A stretch of DNA of 64,000 nucleotides from Megascapheus bottae. Taxonomy: Eukaryota > Chordata > Mammalia > Rodentia > Geomyidae. Of this stretch, positions 43,601-54,314 are shown in pieces. Made by a program: the position numbers and the translations under genes. Below the pieces are notes generated by a model that was not told the origin of the DNA, made no database searches, and was given only the letters and a program-made list of their open reading frames with translations. How positions within the stretch are numbered: the first letter of the stretch is position 1; each line of letters begins with the position of its first letter. The stretch is taken from positions 54,282,501 through 54,346,500 of the forward strand of contig JANJXV010000013.1 in the NCBI GenBank assembly GCA_024803745.1, read 5' to 3'.

Positions 43601-46600
43601 AATGTATGTGAATTAATGCACCTTCTATCTGGCAAATATCATGTAACCCTTTTACTAATTACACTAAAATAAAAAAAAAAGAGTGTTAGAAATGTTTTTG
43701 CACATTGCCACCGGACCAGTTGTCATTTTAAAAAACCAGTGACATTCCTCCTGTGACAGCATCGAGCCACCAGCCCCCTTGGTGGGACCTTCAGGCAGTT
43801 TCCAGAGCTCTGCTGTTATAAATAAGCCCCAGTGACTCACAGGAGACATAAAACTAAGTTGGGAGTTTGGGAGTTTTTTCCCCCTTAGAAAAATTCACCA
43901 GGATGGGACCATGAGATTGTGGAAGTTTCTGTTGTCACCTCCATTTTTCTAGAGGAGGAAACAGAAGCCCAGAGGGCTGAGGGCATAGCTTATTGGTAGA
44001 GCAGTTGCCTAATATGTGGGGAGGCTCTGGGTTCTATCCCTACCACTACCAAACTGTCATCCTAGCTATTTAGGACACTGAGATCTGAGTATCACAGTTC
44101 AAAGCCAGCCTAGACAGGAAAGTCTTTGAGACTCTGACTCCAATTAACTGTCAACAAACAGACAGACAAACAAGCTCCGGGGGAAAAGGAGAGTTCACTG
44201 GTGCCTCACACCTATAATCCTGGCTATTGAGGAGGCTGAGATCTGAGGATCGCAATTCAAAGCCAGCAGGGGCAGGAGAGAATCTTATTTCCAGTGAACC
44301 ACTAAGAAGTAATGCTGTGGTTCAAAGTGGTGCTCAGAAGCACCCAGGGCCTGAGCTCAATCCTCAGGACAGCTAAAACAAACGAACAAGCCTCAGGTTC
44401 AGGGCCAGGCCCACGTCCAGCACACACACACACACACACATAAAATACCTGTTTCATAAATTATCAGTGCTGACCAATCTACTTCCTGGGTGGATGTCTA
44501 GGACCACTGTACCCCACTAATGAAAGACTACCCTTCCCTTACAGTCATCAAGAGCCCCCCTGGCTGGGAAGTCGGTGTCTACGCGGCGGGGGCCCTGGCA
44601 CTGCTGGGAATTGCAGCTGTGAGTCTGTGGAAGCTGTGGATGTCTGGGAGCTTCCCCAGCCCCTCTCCATTCCCCAATTATGACTACAGGTACCTTCAGC
44701 AGAAGTATGGCGAGATCTATGCGGAGGCCAGGCCCAAGGTGAGGCTTCTGCCCCTGTGGGTCCACCAGGCCCTCCCTCCTTTCCTTCCCCCATCCTGGTG
44801 AATTTCTCCCAGATATGGAGACAAGGCTTCCTTTGGTGCCCTGCAGAGCTTCTACTTCCTAACCCAGTGCCAGGGAATCGGAAATTACTTCTTAGCCAGG
44901 TGTAGGTGGTTCACTCCTGTTCCTCGAGACGCTGAGATCTGAGGATGACAGTTCAAAGCCAGCCTGGGTAGGAAAGTCTGTGAGACACATACCTCTAATT
45001 AACTACCCCAAAACTGAAGTAGAGCTGTGACTCAAAGTGGTAGAGCACTGAGCAAAAAAGCTCATGAATAGTGCTAGGCCCCGAGTTCAAGCCCTAGGAC
45101 TCACACACACATGCACTCATGCACGCACGGGAAATACTTCTTATTGTTCTCTCTGTGTGTGTCCAGTACTGGGGCTTGAATTCAGGTCCTCTTGTGGTCA
45201 CTTAGTTCTTTCTGCTCAAAGCTAGCACTCTACAATTTGAACATTTTGACATTTTGCTGGTTAATTAGATATGAGTTTTAGAAACATTTTTCCTGGGTTG
45301 GCTTTGAACCATGATCTTCAGATCTCAGCCTCCTGAGTGGATACAATTACCAGTGTGAGCCACAGCACTTGGCCTGTAACATCATTTTAATGGTTGCATG
45401 AGATTCCATTTTTGTGCACGAGCCATGATTTACCAAATGCCATTATAAATAATACAGTGGGTGTTTTGTATGTAAAACTGTCTTCATTGGAGGTAATGCA
45501 CTTTGGATAGATGCCCAGATGTAGAAATACTAGATCACTAGATCATTTTTAAGGCTCTCAATATATATTGCTAAATGCTTCATCATTTAACTCTTGGCAG
45601 AGAATTTTTCAAATATCACTGTCTGGGTTAGAGTCTCTAGTACGCTCTTATTTGGGGTGTCCAGGGGGTACCATCTCATTCTCTATTGGAAAGGGTATAA
45701 ACTGGGACAACTTTTCCAAAAGGGTGTTTTGAAAACACACCTCAGAAGACATCAATAGAGCCAAGTTCCACTGTTTCCTGCCTATAATCCTAGCTACTCA
45801 GGAGACTGAGGTCTTCAGAATCATACTTTGAAGTCAACTGGGGAAGAAAAGTCTGGAGGATTCCATGTCCTGGAATCTCTTTATCATCTCCTGAGACTGG
45901 ATCTGAGACCCAGTGATGCCCCTGTGTCCCTTTTGCTCACCCCCCAGCGAGTACCAACATGGAATGCCCAGCGGGCCAACACGAGAGGGTCGTCCAGTCG
46001 CAAAGGCAGCCTGAGCATCGAGGACACCTTTGAGACTATCAGTGAGCTGGGGCCCCTGGAGCTGATGGGCCGGGAGCTGGACCTGGCCCCCTATGGGACC
46101 CTTCGCAAGTCCCAGTCAGCGGACTCTCTGAACTCCATCTCGTCCGTGAGCAACACCTTCGGGCAAGACTTCACCCTGGGCCAGGTCGAGGTGAGCATGG
46201 ACTACGATGCCGCCTCTCACACTCTCCACGTGGCCGTGCTTCAGGGCAAGGATCTCCTGGAGCGGGAGGAAGCCAGCTTCGAGTCCTGCTTCATGCGCGT
46301 CAGCCTGCTGCCCGATGAGCAGATCGTGGGCATTTCCCGGGTAAGTGAGGCTGGGGTATCCAGGGGTGCTCTGGGAGACACCTCTTCCCAGAATGCTGGG
46401 CAGAGCTGGCCCCTCTGCAGAGTCAGGCATGATCACTGGAGGGAGCTGAAGAGCAGGTGGAAGCTGATCTGAAGATGAGGATGCCCCATCGTGCTGGCTG
46501 CGTGTGGTTCTCAGTGCAGGACCCTCGAGAATGGTGTTGGACAAGGGTCCACAGCCATGTCTGTCCCTTTATCATCATGGGGATAGTGCAGAGAATGCCC

Positions 46601-47138
46601 TTAGGGAAAGGCACCCTGATTTCCCTCTGGAGACCCCTGTTGCTGATTCCAGCACTCAGCAGGGGTGGCAGTCTCCTGGGTGACTAAGAGTCACACTTGA
46701 CACTGACTGCCTGGGTTTAAATCCTAATTTTGCTACTTCCTAATAGTGTGCCCTTGGGTTAAAAAAAATACTTAATTTGGGTAGGGCAGTAGCCTTGAGC
46801 TGAAGAGCTAAGGGACAGCGCCCAGGCCCAGAGTTCAAGCCCCATGACTGACCAAAAAAACAAAACCAAAACCAAAAAAACTTAAGACTCAGTTTCCCCC
46901 TCTTTCCAACGGGTGTCATAATCATTGAGGAAGGGCTGGGAATACAAGGCAATACAAGAAATGTCTTTAGTCCGGTTCTTAGTAGGCGCTTAGTTGTGGA
47001 TGTCAGGACCATGAAAAGCTGCTGTCAGCCTGATCCCTGCTGGCCAGAGACATGCCTTCAAGGAGGAATGTTGCAACAGCAGACACCACAGACACACAGG
47101 CTGACCCTCTGCTTCATAGAGCCCAACAAATCTGATTG

Positions 47139-47192
<54 letters not shown>

Positions 47193-50100
47193 CCAACAGG
47201 AGGGCATCTTACAAATAAGGAAAATGAGGCTGGCTTTGCTTAGCAAGCCCTAACAATTAAAGATCAGGAACTCAAACCCAGGCTTCCTGCCCTGCTCCCC
47301 ACATATTCATGAAGTACAATGCTGTCTCATGGGCAGGAGACAGCAAAGAGAGCCTTGGCCAGGGGAAGTAGAGATGGAGGTAGAGAGCCTAAATGCTAAG
47401 GTCAGGAGCTTCCACGGGGCAAGAAGGCCACACAGCAGTCTCAAATGGGATGTGTGGCAGTGTGGCTCTAGGAGACACTTTAGGAGTTTTCTCAGAGCCA
47501 GGCAGCCATTGCAGCCTGAGGTGGGGATGGCTGGAGTGGAGGGAATGGCAGGTTTTATAGCAGCGCAACCCAGCCAGTCCCATTATGCAGGTGGCTGCTT
47601 CCAGGCTGGGCACCCCCCTGCTTCAGAGAAGGTGCCAGCGATGAGTGTTCCTCTCAAAATACCGCCAGGCAGTGACTCAGGCAGCCCCCACGGAAAAGAG
47701 AGCCGCGTGGAGAGGGCCCCTCCCTCCCCAGGGGCTGCCCACGGCTTCCTGGGATGAGGCCAACAGCACCCACTAGGCAGTACTGAGCTGGGAAACACAG
47801 CCTGCCTCACTTTGCCTAGGCGCTCTGTCCATCTGTCTGTCCACCCATTCATCCATCCATCTATCCATGCACTCATCATCCTGTGGGCTCAGCTCAGCAA
47901 CTTGGGACCAGGGAGATTCATGCCTGGGGACTCCACAAACAACTCCCCTGTCTCCACTGCTCACCTGGCCTGGGACTGGGCTGAGCAGATGCAAAAGAGA
48001 TGGAGACCTGCTCAGCTAGAGCTGTAAGAGTTCTGTGGCATCATGGGATCTGAGCACAGGAATCAGATCATGGAAGCTTTCAGTGCTACTTGAAGACAGG
48101 GGCGCTTTTGAACGTTCAATGGAAGGAGGACGGGTGAGCCAGCCTCCGGCCCATTGTTCTATCCCCATCTTCAGCCCCCTTCCTCAGTTTTGGGGCTCCC
48201 TCCCTGGCCCCCTGTCTTGCAGATCCAGCGGAATGCCTACTCAATCTTCTTCGATGAGAAGTTCTCCATCCCTCTGGACCCCACAGCTCTGGAGGAGAAG
48301 AGCCTGAGGTTCTCTGTGTTTGGCATCGACGAGGACGAGCGGAATGTCAGCACTGGGGTGGTGGACCTGAAGCTGTCCGTGCTTGACCTCTCTCTCCAGC
48401 CCTTCAGTGGCTGGCTCTACTTACAGGACCAGAACAAGGTGTGTTCCACCAGCCTGGGCCAGCTCGTCCACCCCAGAGAGAAAACACACATACTTTTCTT
48501 AGAAGGAAGCCCATTGGTCAGGTGCTGGTGGCTCACGCCTGGAATCCTAACTACTCAGGAGGCTGAGAATCTGAGGATCATAGTTCAAAGCCAGCCTGGG
48601 CAGGAAAGTCCATGAGATTCTGATCTCCAATAAATAACCAAAAAGTCAGAAGTGGAGCTGTGGCCTAAGTAGAAGAACATTAGCCTCCAGCAGAAAAGTT
48701 CAGGGATCGCGCCCATGCCCTGAGTTCAAGCCCTAGGACCAGCACAAAAAGAAGTGCCAAACCCCCTCAAAAACAAGCCAGAGTCTAAAGTGCTGAGGGT
48801 GTGACTCAAATGGTAGAGTGCCTGTCTAGTAAGCACAAGACTTAAAAAGATTTTTTTTTCTAGTCGTGGGGCTTGAACTCAGGACCTGAGCACTGTCCTT
48901 GGAGACATTTTGCTCAAGACGAGCACTCTGTCACTTGAGCCACAACGCCACTTCTGCTTTAAGACAATATTTTTTTTTAAACACTCAAGAACATGGTTGC
49001 TTAAGCAAATGCTGGAACTCCATTCTACTTGGATCCCTAGGTGCCACTGTAATGGATGTGACAGGCAATCTGGGGACCGGCTTCTAAGGCAGCAGTGCCT
49101 GCATCTGGGGAAGGGAGGGGGCTGGGGGAGGGGCTCCCCCTTTCTCAGTCCTGCCAGCCTAGGAGCTGGGTGTAATGGACCCCAAGAGCAGCCACTTCCC
49201 AATGGAGAAGGGAGCTTCTGCCATCCCCTGGGCTCCTCAGGTCCTGGGGGAGAAGCCCGATGAGCCACGCCTGTCCCCTAGGCTGCCGACGCTGTGGGGG
49301 AGATCCTGCTGTCCCTCAGCTACCTGCCCACGGCCGAGCGCCTCACCGTCGTCGTGGTGAAGGCCAAGAACCTCATCTGGACCAATGACAAGACCACAGC
49401 GGGTAAGGCTGGGTGTGGTGGGTTCCTCCATGTGGCTTGGGAAGCCACAGCCCAGCCCCTGAGCCACAGGCAGCGGGCGACATCAACGTTGCCAGGGGTA
49501 GGGGCGCCCCAGCTTCAGCTGAGCTCAGTGTTAGGCAAAGTAGGGGGATTAATCTAGCAGGGGACACATGGGAATCCTGGAGAGTGGCGAGAGCCTGAGA
49601 GGACAAAGTAAGGGACGTGGACAGGAGCAATGGGACAGCTGGGCGTGGGTGGCCCATGCCTGGAATCCAGGATATGACATATAGGTATGGTGGTTCAAAG
49701 ACAGCCTGGTCAGGAAAATTCTATGGAACACTTATCTCCAATTAACCACCCAAAAGCAGGAAGTTGAGCTGTGGGTCAAGTGGTAGAGCACTAGCCTGGA
49801 GCAGAAAAACTCAGGGACAGGTAACTGGGAGTTTGGCCTAGTGGTAGAGTGCTTGTCTAGCACGCACAAACCCGGGTTTGATTCCTTAGTACCACATATA
49901 TAGAAAAAAGCTGCTGGTGCTGTGGATCAAGTGGTAGAGCTCCAGCCTTGAGAAAACTCAAGGACAGTGCTCAGGCCCTGAGGTTAAGCCCCAGGACTGG
50001 CAAAAACAAAACAAAACTAGACAAAAACAAAAAAACCTCAAGGACAGATGCTCAGGCCTTGAATTCAAGCCCCAGGACTGGCACAAAGAGGAGAGTGGGT

Positions 50101-52570
50101 GCATTCCAAGAAACAGGATACCAGGCTTCAAATGGGGGCCAAGGCCACCAGCTCCAAACAAGTAGCAGGCAGGACCTAATGCCTCAGCTCTGCAGGAACC
50201 TCCAGCCCTCCTCAAAGCCCCTACGAAGCAGCTGTAATGGATAGCCAAACGCAAAGGACTGATCTATTGGGGTGGCCAGCCTGAGGGGCGCATTAAGAAG
50301 TCCCAGTGAATAGCTGATGGACAGGCAGACGGTGATGTGGTATTTTAGAGCTACACACTGTTCATTAGTCAGGCTCTGCTGCACTGGCGCGGAGTGACTC
50401 AGGGTTGACATTTGTGCTTAGGCCATTTGGTAAATGGGAAATGGTGGATCAGTCCAGCCCCTGAAGCATCTTGTGAGGGGATCATCTTAGCTGTCTGGCC
50501 CTGAGGCACAGCCCAGCCCTCTCCTGACTTGCCTTGTGTCTTGTGAGCCTCCATTTTCTCATCCGTAAGTTGGGACTCGAAACAACACAGAGCAGCTCAT
50601 GGGAGATGATGGTGCGCGCCTGCTCTAGAAAAGCTGGAGAATCCTGGAGCCTTGAGAATTTAAGACAAGTCAGGGGCGGTGGCTTATGTCTGTCATCCTA
50701 GCTACTGGGGAGGCTGAGATCTGAGGATCATTGTTTGAAACAAGCCTGAGCAGGAAAGGCCATCAGATTCTCATTTCAAACCAACCACCAAAAAGCTAGA
50801 AATGGAGCTGTGGCTCAAGTGGTAGAGCACCACCACCAGAAGGCAAAAGCTAAGAGACAGTGCCCAGGCCCTGATTTCACACTCCAGTATTGGTGTGCAT
50901 GTGCACACAGACGTGTGCACAAAGACGTGTACATGCACACATGTGCACGCGCGCACGCACACACACACAAATTCAGGACAAGCATGGACAACATCTTGAA
51001 ATAAATGAGTGAATAAATTAAATAAGAAAGACCCAATGGCAGGCTATTAGAGATAATGGCAGCAGCAAAGCGCTGGGGAGCTGGAGGCGGTGGGCCAGGC
51101 CAGTGAATAAGGCTGTGCCAAGCAAATACGACACTGGTCCTCCCCCCTCCATACCTGTCTCCAGACCCCTTCGTCAAGGTGTACCTGCTGCAGGATGGAA
51201 GGAAGATGAGCAAAAAGAAGACGGCCACGAAAAGGGATGACCCCAACCCAGTGTTCAACGAAGCCATGATCTTTTCCGTGCCAGCCATTGTGCTCCAGGT
51301 AAGGGGGACTGTCACCCCAGAGCTGCTGACCAGCACATCCCTCCACTGTGTCTCTCAGGATTCCAGAAGGTACACTTTATTTTTCTTTTGTAGCTTCTGG
51401 GGCTTGAACTCTAAGCTTTTGTGCTCTGTCACGTAAGCCACAGCTCCACTTCTGAGTTTTGCTGGTTAATTGCAGGTAAGAGTCCCAAGGATGGGGCCAG
51501 GAGTGTGGCCTAGTGGTAGAGTACTTGCCTAGCATGCATGAAGCCCTGGGTTCGATTCCCCAGTACCACATACACAGAAAAAAGCCAGAAGTGGTGCTAT
51601 GGCTCAAGAGCACTAGCCTTGAGCAAAAAGTGTCCAAGTGTCCTGGCCCTGAGTTCAAACCCCAGGACTGGAAAAAAAAAAGTCTCAAGGGCTTTCCTTC
51701 GTGGACTGGCTTTGGATCATGATCCTCAGATCTCAGCCTCTTGAGCAGCTAATGTTACAGGTGTAAGCCATAGGCATTTGCTATGCCACCACTGGGTGCC
51801 AGCTCTCTGGGGGTTGAGGACACAGGGCAAGATGACATAGGAAGGAAAAAAAAACATGGCATGGTGGCTCACCTCTGAAGCATTGGCTATGCAGGAGGCA
51901 GAGGCAGAGAATCACAATTTTGTATCCAGCCTGCACAAAGTTAGCAACAACTCCTCTCAAAACTAAAAGATAGCTGGGCATGGTGGCTCGAACCTGTAAT
52001 CCTAGCTACTCAGGAGGCTGAGATCTGAGGATCGAGGTTCAAAGCTAGCCCGGGCACTAAAGAACATGAGGCTCTTATCTCTAGTTAATCACTAGAAAAC
52101 TGAAGTGGCGCTGTGGCTCCAGGGGTAGGGCAGCAGCCTTGAGCTGAAGAGCTCAGGAACAGTGCCCAGGCCCAGAATTCAAGCCAAACAACCAGTCATC
52201 AACAACAACAACAACAAAAAAGCCAGGCAAGAAGATGAGGTCCTGAGTTCAAACACCAGTACTGAGTACTGGCCATTTGTTTGCCAGGTTGCTAAGGACA
52301 CCTTTGAGGGACTTCACTGGGACCCCGTGGGGCCTGGGAGTCATGGAGAACCCCAACTATTCTGGGTCTCCAGCAATCGTGTTACCTCCTTCCTAGGACC
52401 TGTCTCTCCGTGTGACGGTGGCTGAGAGCAGCAGCGATGGCCGTGGGGACAACGTAGGCCATGTTATCATCGGGCCATCTGCCAGCGGCATGGGGACCAC
52501 ACACTGGAATCAGATGCTGGCCACACTTCGCAGGCCTGTGTCTATGTGGCACCCAGTTCGGCGAAACTAG
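40590..52570 (+). CDS. SYT12: Synaptotagmin-12, seven coding exons
   Basis: Joining 40,590-40,623, 44,545-44,738, 45,948-46,340, 48,223-48,438, 49,282-49,402, 51,165-51,298 and 52,397-52,570 gives 421 codons and a stop, the length I recall for human SYT12. Order: a short lumenal N-terminus, one membrane segment (about residues 20-42), a linker with a PKA-type site RKGS at Ser97, C2A (about 153-273) and C2B (about 281-415). Ser97 is the residue reported to be phosphorylated by PKA in rat Syt12. Most C2 aspartates that bind Ca2+ in Syt1 are replaced: in C2A the SDPYVKV position reads ESCFMRV, and in C2B the late loop reads AESSSDG (373-379). The family member is a Ca2+-independent synaptic vesicle protein affecting spontaneous release and plasticity. 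No frameshift or stop is present and all introns are GT-AG. Confidence 0.97.
40930..41155 (-). mobile_element. B1-like/Geo dimeric SINE
   Basis: tggtgctagttctggagctt to acaggcgtgaaccacagatg. Confidence 0.75.
41420..41622 (-). mobile_element. IDL-Geo SINE
   Basis: Oligo(T), gccagtcctgggactagagc to taggccaaactcgtggccca. Confidence 0.85.
41668..41745 (+). mobile_element. MIR SINE 3' part
   Basis: tttgggcaagtgatgaaact, then ctctgagcc and catctgtaaaatggggt, the MIR tail. SYT12 intron 2. Confidence 0.55.
42043..42285 (+). mobile_element. B1-like/Geo dimeric SINE
   Basis: gctgggcgctgtggctcatg to agccccatgacccacc plus an A tail of about 18. Confidence 0.85.
42465..42697 (-). mobile_element. B1-like/Geo dimeric SINE
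   Basis: taccagttctagggcttgaa to gtgagctaccaccacccagc. Confidence 0.75.
42838..43027 (-). mobile_element. IDL-Geo SINE
   Basis: gccagtcctgggcttgagct to aggccaaactcctggccc; the T tract is replaced by a short T/G run. Confidence 0.85.
43530..43695 (+). mobile_element. Second short L1-type 3' end insertion
   Basis: Same core as the 13.2 kb copy (aatgggtaccaaga... through cttttactaattaca) after a G-rich tract, with an A tail and perfect direct repeats agagtgttagaaatgt at 43,531-43,546 and 43,680-43,695. The exact target duplication implies a recent insertion into SYT12 intron 2. Confidence 0.65.
43915..43975 (-). mobile_element. MIR-like remnant
   Basis: ctagaggaggaaacagaagc ccagagggctgag is the reverse complement of the MIR tail. 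Confidence 0.4.
43975..44045 (+). mobile_element. ID-like monomer
   Basis: ggcatagcttattggtagag and gggttctatccctaccac. Confidence 0.5.
44050..44395 (+). mobile_element. Two B1-like units, the second with a Geo half
   Basis: First: gtcatcctagctatttagga with connector tccaattaactgtcaac. Second (44,190-44,385): gtgcctcacacctataatcc and a shortened Geo half. Confidence 0.65.
44545..44738 (+). CDS. SYT12: SYT12 coding exon 2, membrane segment
   Basis: Codes for residues 12-76: a Trp/Val/Ala/Leu-rich membrane segment ([16 protein letters not shown]) followed by basic KLW and a Ser/Pro-rich juxtamembrane region, ending EARPK before GTGAGG. The acceptor is CCCTTACAG and the exit phase is 0. Confidence 0.97.
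44890..45115 (+). mobile_element. B1-like/Geo dimeric SINE
   Basis: ccaggtgtaggtggttcact to gagttcaagccctaggact with a CA-rich tail. Confidence 0.75.
45155..45375 (-). mobile_element. B1-like/Geo dimeric SINE
   Basis: ccagtactggggcttgaatt to cagtgtgagccacagcactt; it lies beside the old L1. Confidence 0.7.
45376..45700 (-). mobile_element. Old L1 fragment, minus strand
   Basis: On the plus strand it matches the familiar reverse-complement L1 pattern: ttttaatggttgcatgagattcc, then accaaatgccattataaat, then ggatagatgcccagatgtag and actagatcat. Heavily mutated. Confidence 0.55.
45770..45850 (+). mobile_element. B1-like fragment
   Basis: ctgcctataatcctagctac and aggagactgaggtc; truncated about 100 bases before SYT12 exon at 45,948. 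Confidence 0.55.
45948..46340 (+). CDS. SYT12: SYT12 coding exon 3, linker and start of C2A
   Basis: Codes for residues 77-207. It contains the PKA-type site at Ser97, a Ser-rich stretch ([14 protein letters not shown]) and the first strands of C2A ([10 protein letters not shown]). The first C2A loop has Glu and Ser where Syt1 has Asp. Acceptor CCCCCCAG, donor GTAAGT, phase 0 at both ends. Confidence 0.97.
46684..46762 (+). mobile_element. MIR SINE
   Basis: The core actgcctgggtttaaatcct and the following ttgctacttcctaatagtgt gcccttgggtt match the MIR consensus. It lies in SYT12 intron 4. Confidence 0.55.
46775..46882 (+). mobile_element. Geo monomer
   Basis: gggtagggcagtagccttga and gttcaagccccatgactgac with an A-rich tail; no left half. 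Confidence 0.7.
47140..47189. repeat. CA microsatellite
   Basis: About 25 perfect AC units in SYT12 intron 4, not obviously attached to a SINE. Confidence 0.95.
47826..47880. repeat. Short CATC-type tract
   Basis: Imperfect CATC/CTGT units (cattcatccatccatctatc), similar to the 59.6 kb tract but much shorter. Confidence 0.8.
48223..48438 (+). CDS. SYT12: SYT12 coding exon 4, rest of C2A
   Basis: Codes for residues 208-279 ([16 protein letters not shown] through [10 protein letters not shown]). The acidic stretch [13 protein letters not shown] occupies the third C2A loop. Acceptor CTTGCAG and donor GTGTGT; phase 0. Confidence 0.97.
48515..48755 (+). mobile_element. B1-like/Geo dimeric SINE
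   Basis: ggtgctggtggctcacgcct to gttcaagccctaggaccag. It follows the SYT12 exon ending at 48,438 closely. Confidence 0.8.
48858..48962 (-). mobile_element. Geo monomer
   Basis: Oligo(T), ctagtcgtggggcttgaact and ctgtcacttgagccacaacg. Confidence 0.65.
49282..49402 (+). CDS. SYT12: SYT12 coding exon 5, start of C2B
   Basis: Codes for residues 280 to the first base of Asp320: [20 protein letters not shown], typical of the first C2B strands, then [14 protein letters not shown]. The acceptor is CCCCTAG and the donor GTAAGG, exit phase 1. Confidence 0.97.
49637..49822 (+). mobile_element. B1-like/Geo dimeric SINE, split
   Basis: gctgggcgtgggtggcccat left; the Geo half stops at cagggacagg where the next IDL-Geo starts, and its end may be the 50,035-50,095 piece. 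Confidence 0.65.
49825..50030 (+). mobile_element. IDL-Geo SINE
   Basis: tggcctagtggtagagtgct left, Geo right with an A/C tail; probably inserted into the preceding SINE. Confidence 0.8.
50672..50970 (+). mobile_element. B1-like/Geo dimeric SINE with TGCA-rich tail
   Basis: ggtggcttatgtctgtcatc left, gtggctcaagtggtagagca right; the tail is an alternating purine-pyrimidine stretch (tgtgca/cgcgca). Confidence 0.75.
51165..51298 (+). CDS. SYT12: SYT12 coding exon 6, middle of C2B
   Basis: Codes from Asp320 to Gln364: [12 protein letters not shown], the basic run KMSKKKT (the C2B polybasic strand) and the [17 protein letters not shown] signature shared by synaptotagmins. Acceptor GTCTCCAG, donor GTAAGG, exit phase 0. 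Confidence 0.97.
51380..51782 (-). mobile_element. B1-like/Geo dimer interrupted by IDL-Geo
   Basis: Minus-strand dimer (51,395-51,490 and 51,682-51,782) broken near gagtcccaagga / agtctcaaggg; a plus-strand IDL-Geo (51,494-51,681) sits in the break. Confidence 0.75.
51494..51681 (+). mobile_element. IDL-Geo SINE inserted in an older SINE
   Basis: gtggcctagtggtagagtac to caaaccccaggactgg plus a short A tail; younger than its host. Confidence 0.8.
51970..52215 (+). mobile_element. B1-like/Geo dimeric SINE
   Basis: gctgggcatggtggctcgaa to attcaagccaaacaacc, tail (AAC)n. Confidence 0.8.
52397..52570 (+). CDS. SYT12: SYT12 coding exon 7 (terminal)
   Basis: Codes for residues 365-421 and the stop TAG at 52,568-52,570. 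The C-terminus contains SMWHPVRRN, equivalent to the WHxL motif of other synaptotagmins but with Val in the last position. Acceptor CTTCCTAG. Confidence 0.97.
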   Translation, partial: DLSLRVTVAESSSDGRGDNVGHVIIGPSASGMGTTHWNQMLATLRRPVSMWHPVRRN

Positions 52571-54190
52571 CAGCCAAGGTAGGCCCGGTGGGCAGCAGAG
52601 CCACTGAGGCCTGGCATGAAGTCAGCTCTCTCCAGTGTTCTCTTCCTGGAGCAGTGAATGCCGGGGGACTCCCCATGGAGTCCCCATCCGCCACCTTGAA
52701 TCTTGTGCACTGCTCGCAGAGACCCAGGGTTTCTTCCCACCAAAGGCCAGCTGGGGCTGCATCAGGATGCCGGGACAGCAGCACACACTGGCACACGCGG
52801 CACTGTCTCGAAGACCTCAGGACCTCTGTCCCTGTTCTAACTGGCCAGCTCTCCCACCCCACTATTTCTGAAGACTAGTTGCCAACCTGGACCACGAAGC
52901 TTTTTGGAGAGCCAGGCACTGACAGTGGAACATGAACAGACATGAAGAAGCTGAACTCCCCCTGCCCCAGGGCTAAGTGACGGTCCAGCTGTGAGAACTT
53001 GGGGAGAGATGGGAGGAAGGGGTGAGGGAGGCCCCTTACACAAAGAATTTGCTGAGCTTTGAGGGATGTGAAAGAACTCAGGATCCCAGGCAGAGGCATA
53101 GCCAAGTGAGGGCAGGAATATAAACCTTCCTGCCACCTCCCCAGTACTTAGGCCACCACAGTAGGGACCAAAGAAGAGAGGGAGAGACCCAGGCACAAAC
53201 AGAAGCCTCAGGTCAATGGAGGCAAAAGGGCTGCCCTTTCTGGCCCTTAACCATCACAAGAGTCAGAAATCCCAAGATGCAGACAGGTCAGGGGATTGGA
53301 TCCCTGAAAAGGGACAAAGGAACAGGTTCTGGGAGGACTGGCTGGGAATGGACGGGCCTTGGCCAGGGCTGACTCCAGCCCTCAAAACACTGGTGTCCTC
53401 GTTCAAGTTCACTAAAACTGAGGGACAGGCAGCTTTAGCCCGGTGGCCAGAGAGAGAGTTAGGTGGGTAGGGGAAGTTGGTACCCCCAGGGGGCCCTGCC
53501 TAGGGGCTAAGGGGCTATGTGGCACGGCCCCTCCCGAGTTGATCTTTAGCTTCCAATTTAGTTGGAGTCAGGGTGTCATGGGATGAGGGGGTGGCTTGCA
53601 ACTGACAAAGGCAGTCTCAGAAAAGCAAAGCTTCATGCCCTTCACCTCAGAAGTGGGCAGGGAAGACGCACCGGTGTGTTTAAAGGATGGTGGAGGCGGG
53701 ATGTGCAGAGCCCTGGTGGCAGCATCTGTTCTGCAGGGCGACCCACGGGGAGGGCGGGAAGTGAAGGGAACTAGGGCTCACAGTTGCCATCCTTGGCCCT
53801 GGTGAGCTGTGGAGACCCAGGTCCAGTTCTGGTCATCAATGCCATGGAGAGTGGGGTGATTAGAACAGGCACTCAGAGCGAGGGATCAAAAACTTGGAAG
53901 CCTCTCCAGGACCCTTCCTGACCCTAGGCTGCCTGCCCCGGGGCCAGCACCAGGAGTCAGCATGACCCGTGGACATGCATGGCTGGGCGAGCCTTTGCAG
54001 CCTGGAGGCCCCCGATTGGTAACCCAGAGGCTTTGCAAGAGCAGGCCACATCTCCCCACCCTCTCCACCCCTCGTCCTCTCATTCTCCATGCATGAATTG
54101 TCGACTGTGTATCTAGGTTGACTGTGGTGGGGACCGAGAATGCTGACTGGAATGATTCTAGACCCAAAATAAAGCTGGGGCCAGGAGAGG
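52571..54190 (+). other. SYT12: SYT12 3' UTR
   Basis: About 1.6 kb without any SINE, in contrast to the introns, ending at the AATAAA at 54,168. The frames within it are short and show no protein signature, so it is read as untranslated. Confidence 0.8.
54168..54173 (+). terminator. SYT12: SYT12 polyadenylation signal
   Basis: Canonical AATAAA at the far end of the SINE-free block that follows the stop codon. Confidence 0.8.
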
Positions 54191-54314
54191 GCTTCCAGGG
54201 AGTCCTGCCCCATCCCAAGTCACCTCCGTTTGCTCTCTAAGAACCAGGACCTCAGGACTCATGGGCAACAATGAGTAACCCTGAGACCCCTGAGAGGGGC
54301 TGCTGGGCTAGGCA

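Larger units (their letters stand above)
40624..44544 (+). other. SYT12: SYT12 intron 2
   Basis: Holds six dimeric SINE copies, a short L1 3'-end insertion at 43,547, a MIR piece at 41.67 kb and single-copy DNA at 41.15-41.4 and 43.05-43.5 kb. No exon-like frame was found. Confidence 0.8.
46341..48222 (+). other. SYT12: SYT12 intron 4
   Basis: Mostly single copy. It has a MIR piece at 46,684, a Geo monomer at 46,775, a 50-base CA repeat at 47,140 and a short CATC-like tract at 47,830. The 142-codon frame at 47,329-47,757 has no recognisable homology. Confidence 0.75.

Noticed and set aside
47329..47757. 142-codon frame in SYT12 intron 4
   Set aside because: No splice sites in the right frame and no homology I recognise; composition is that of ordinary intronic DNA.
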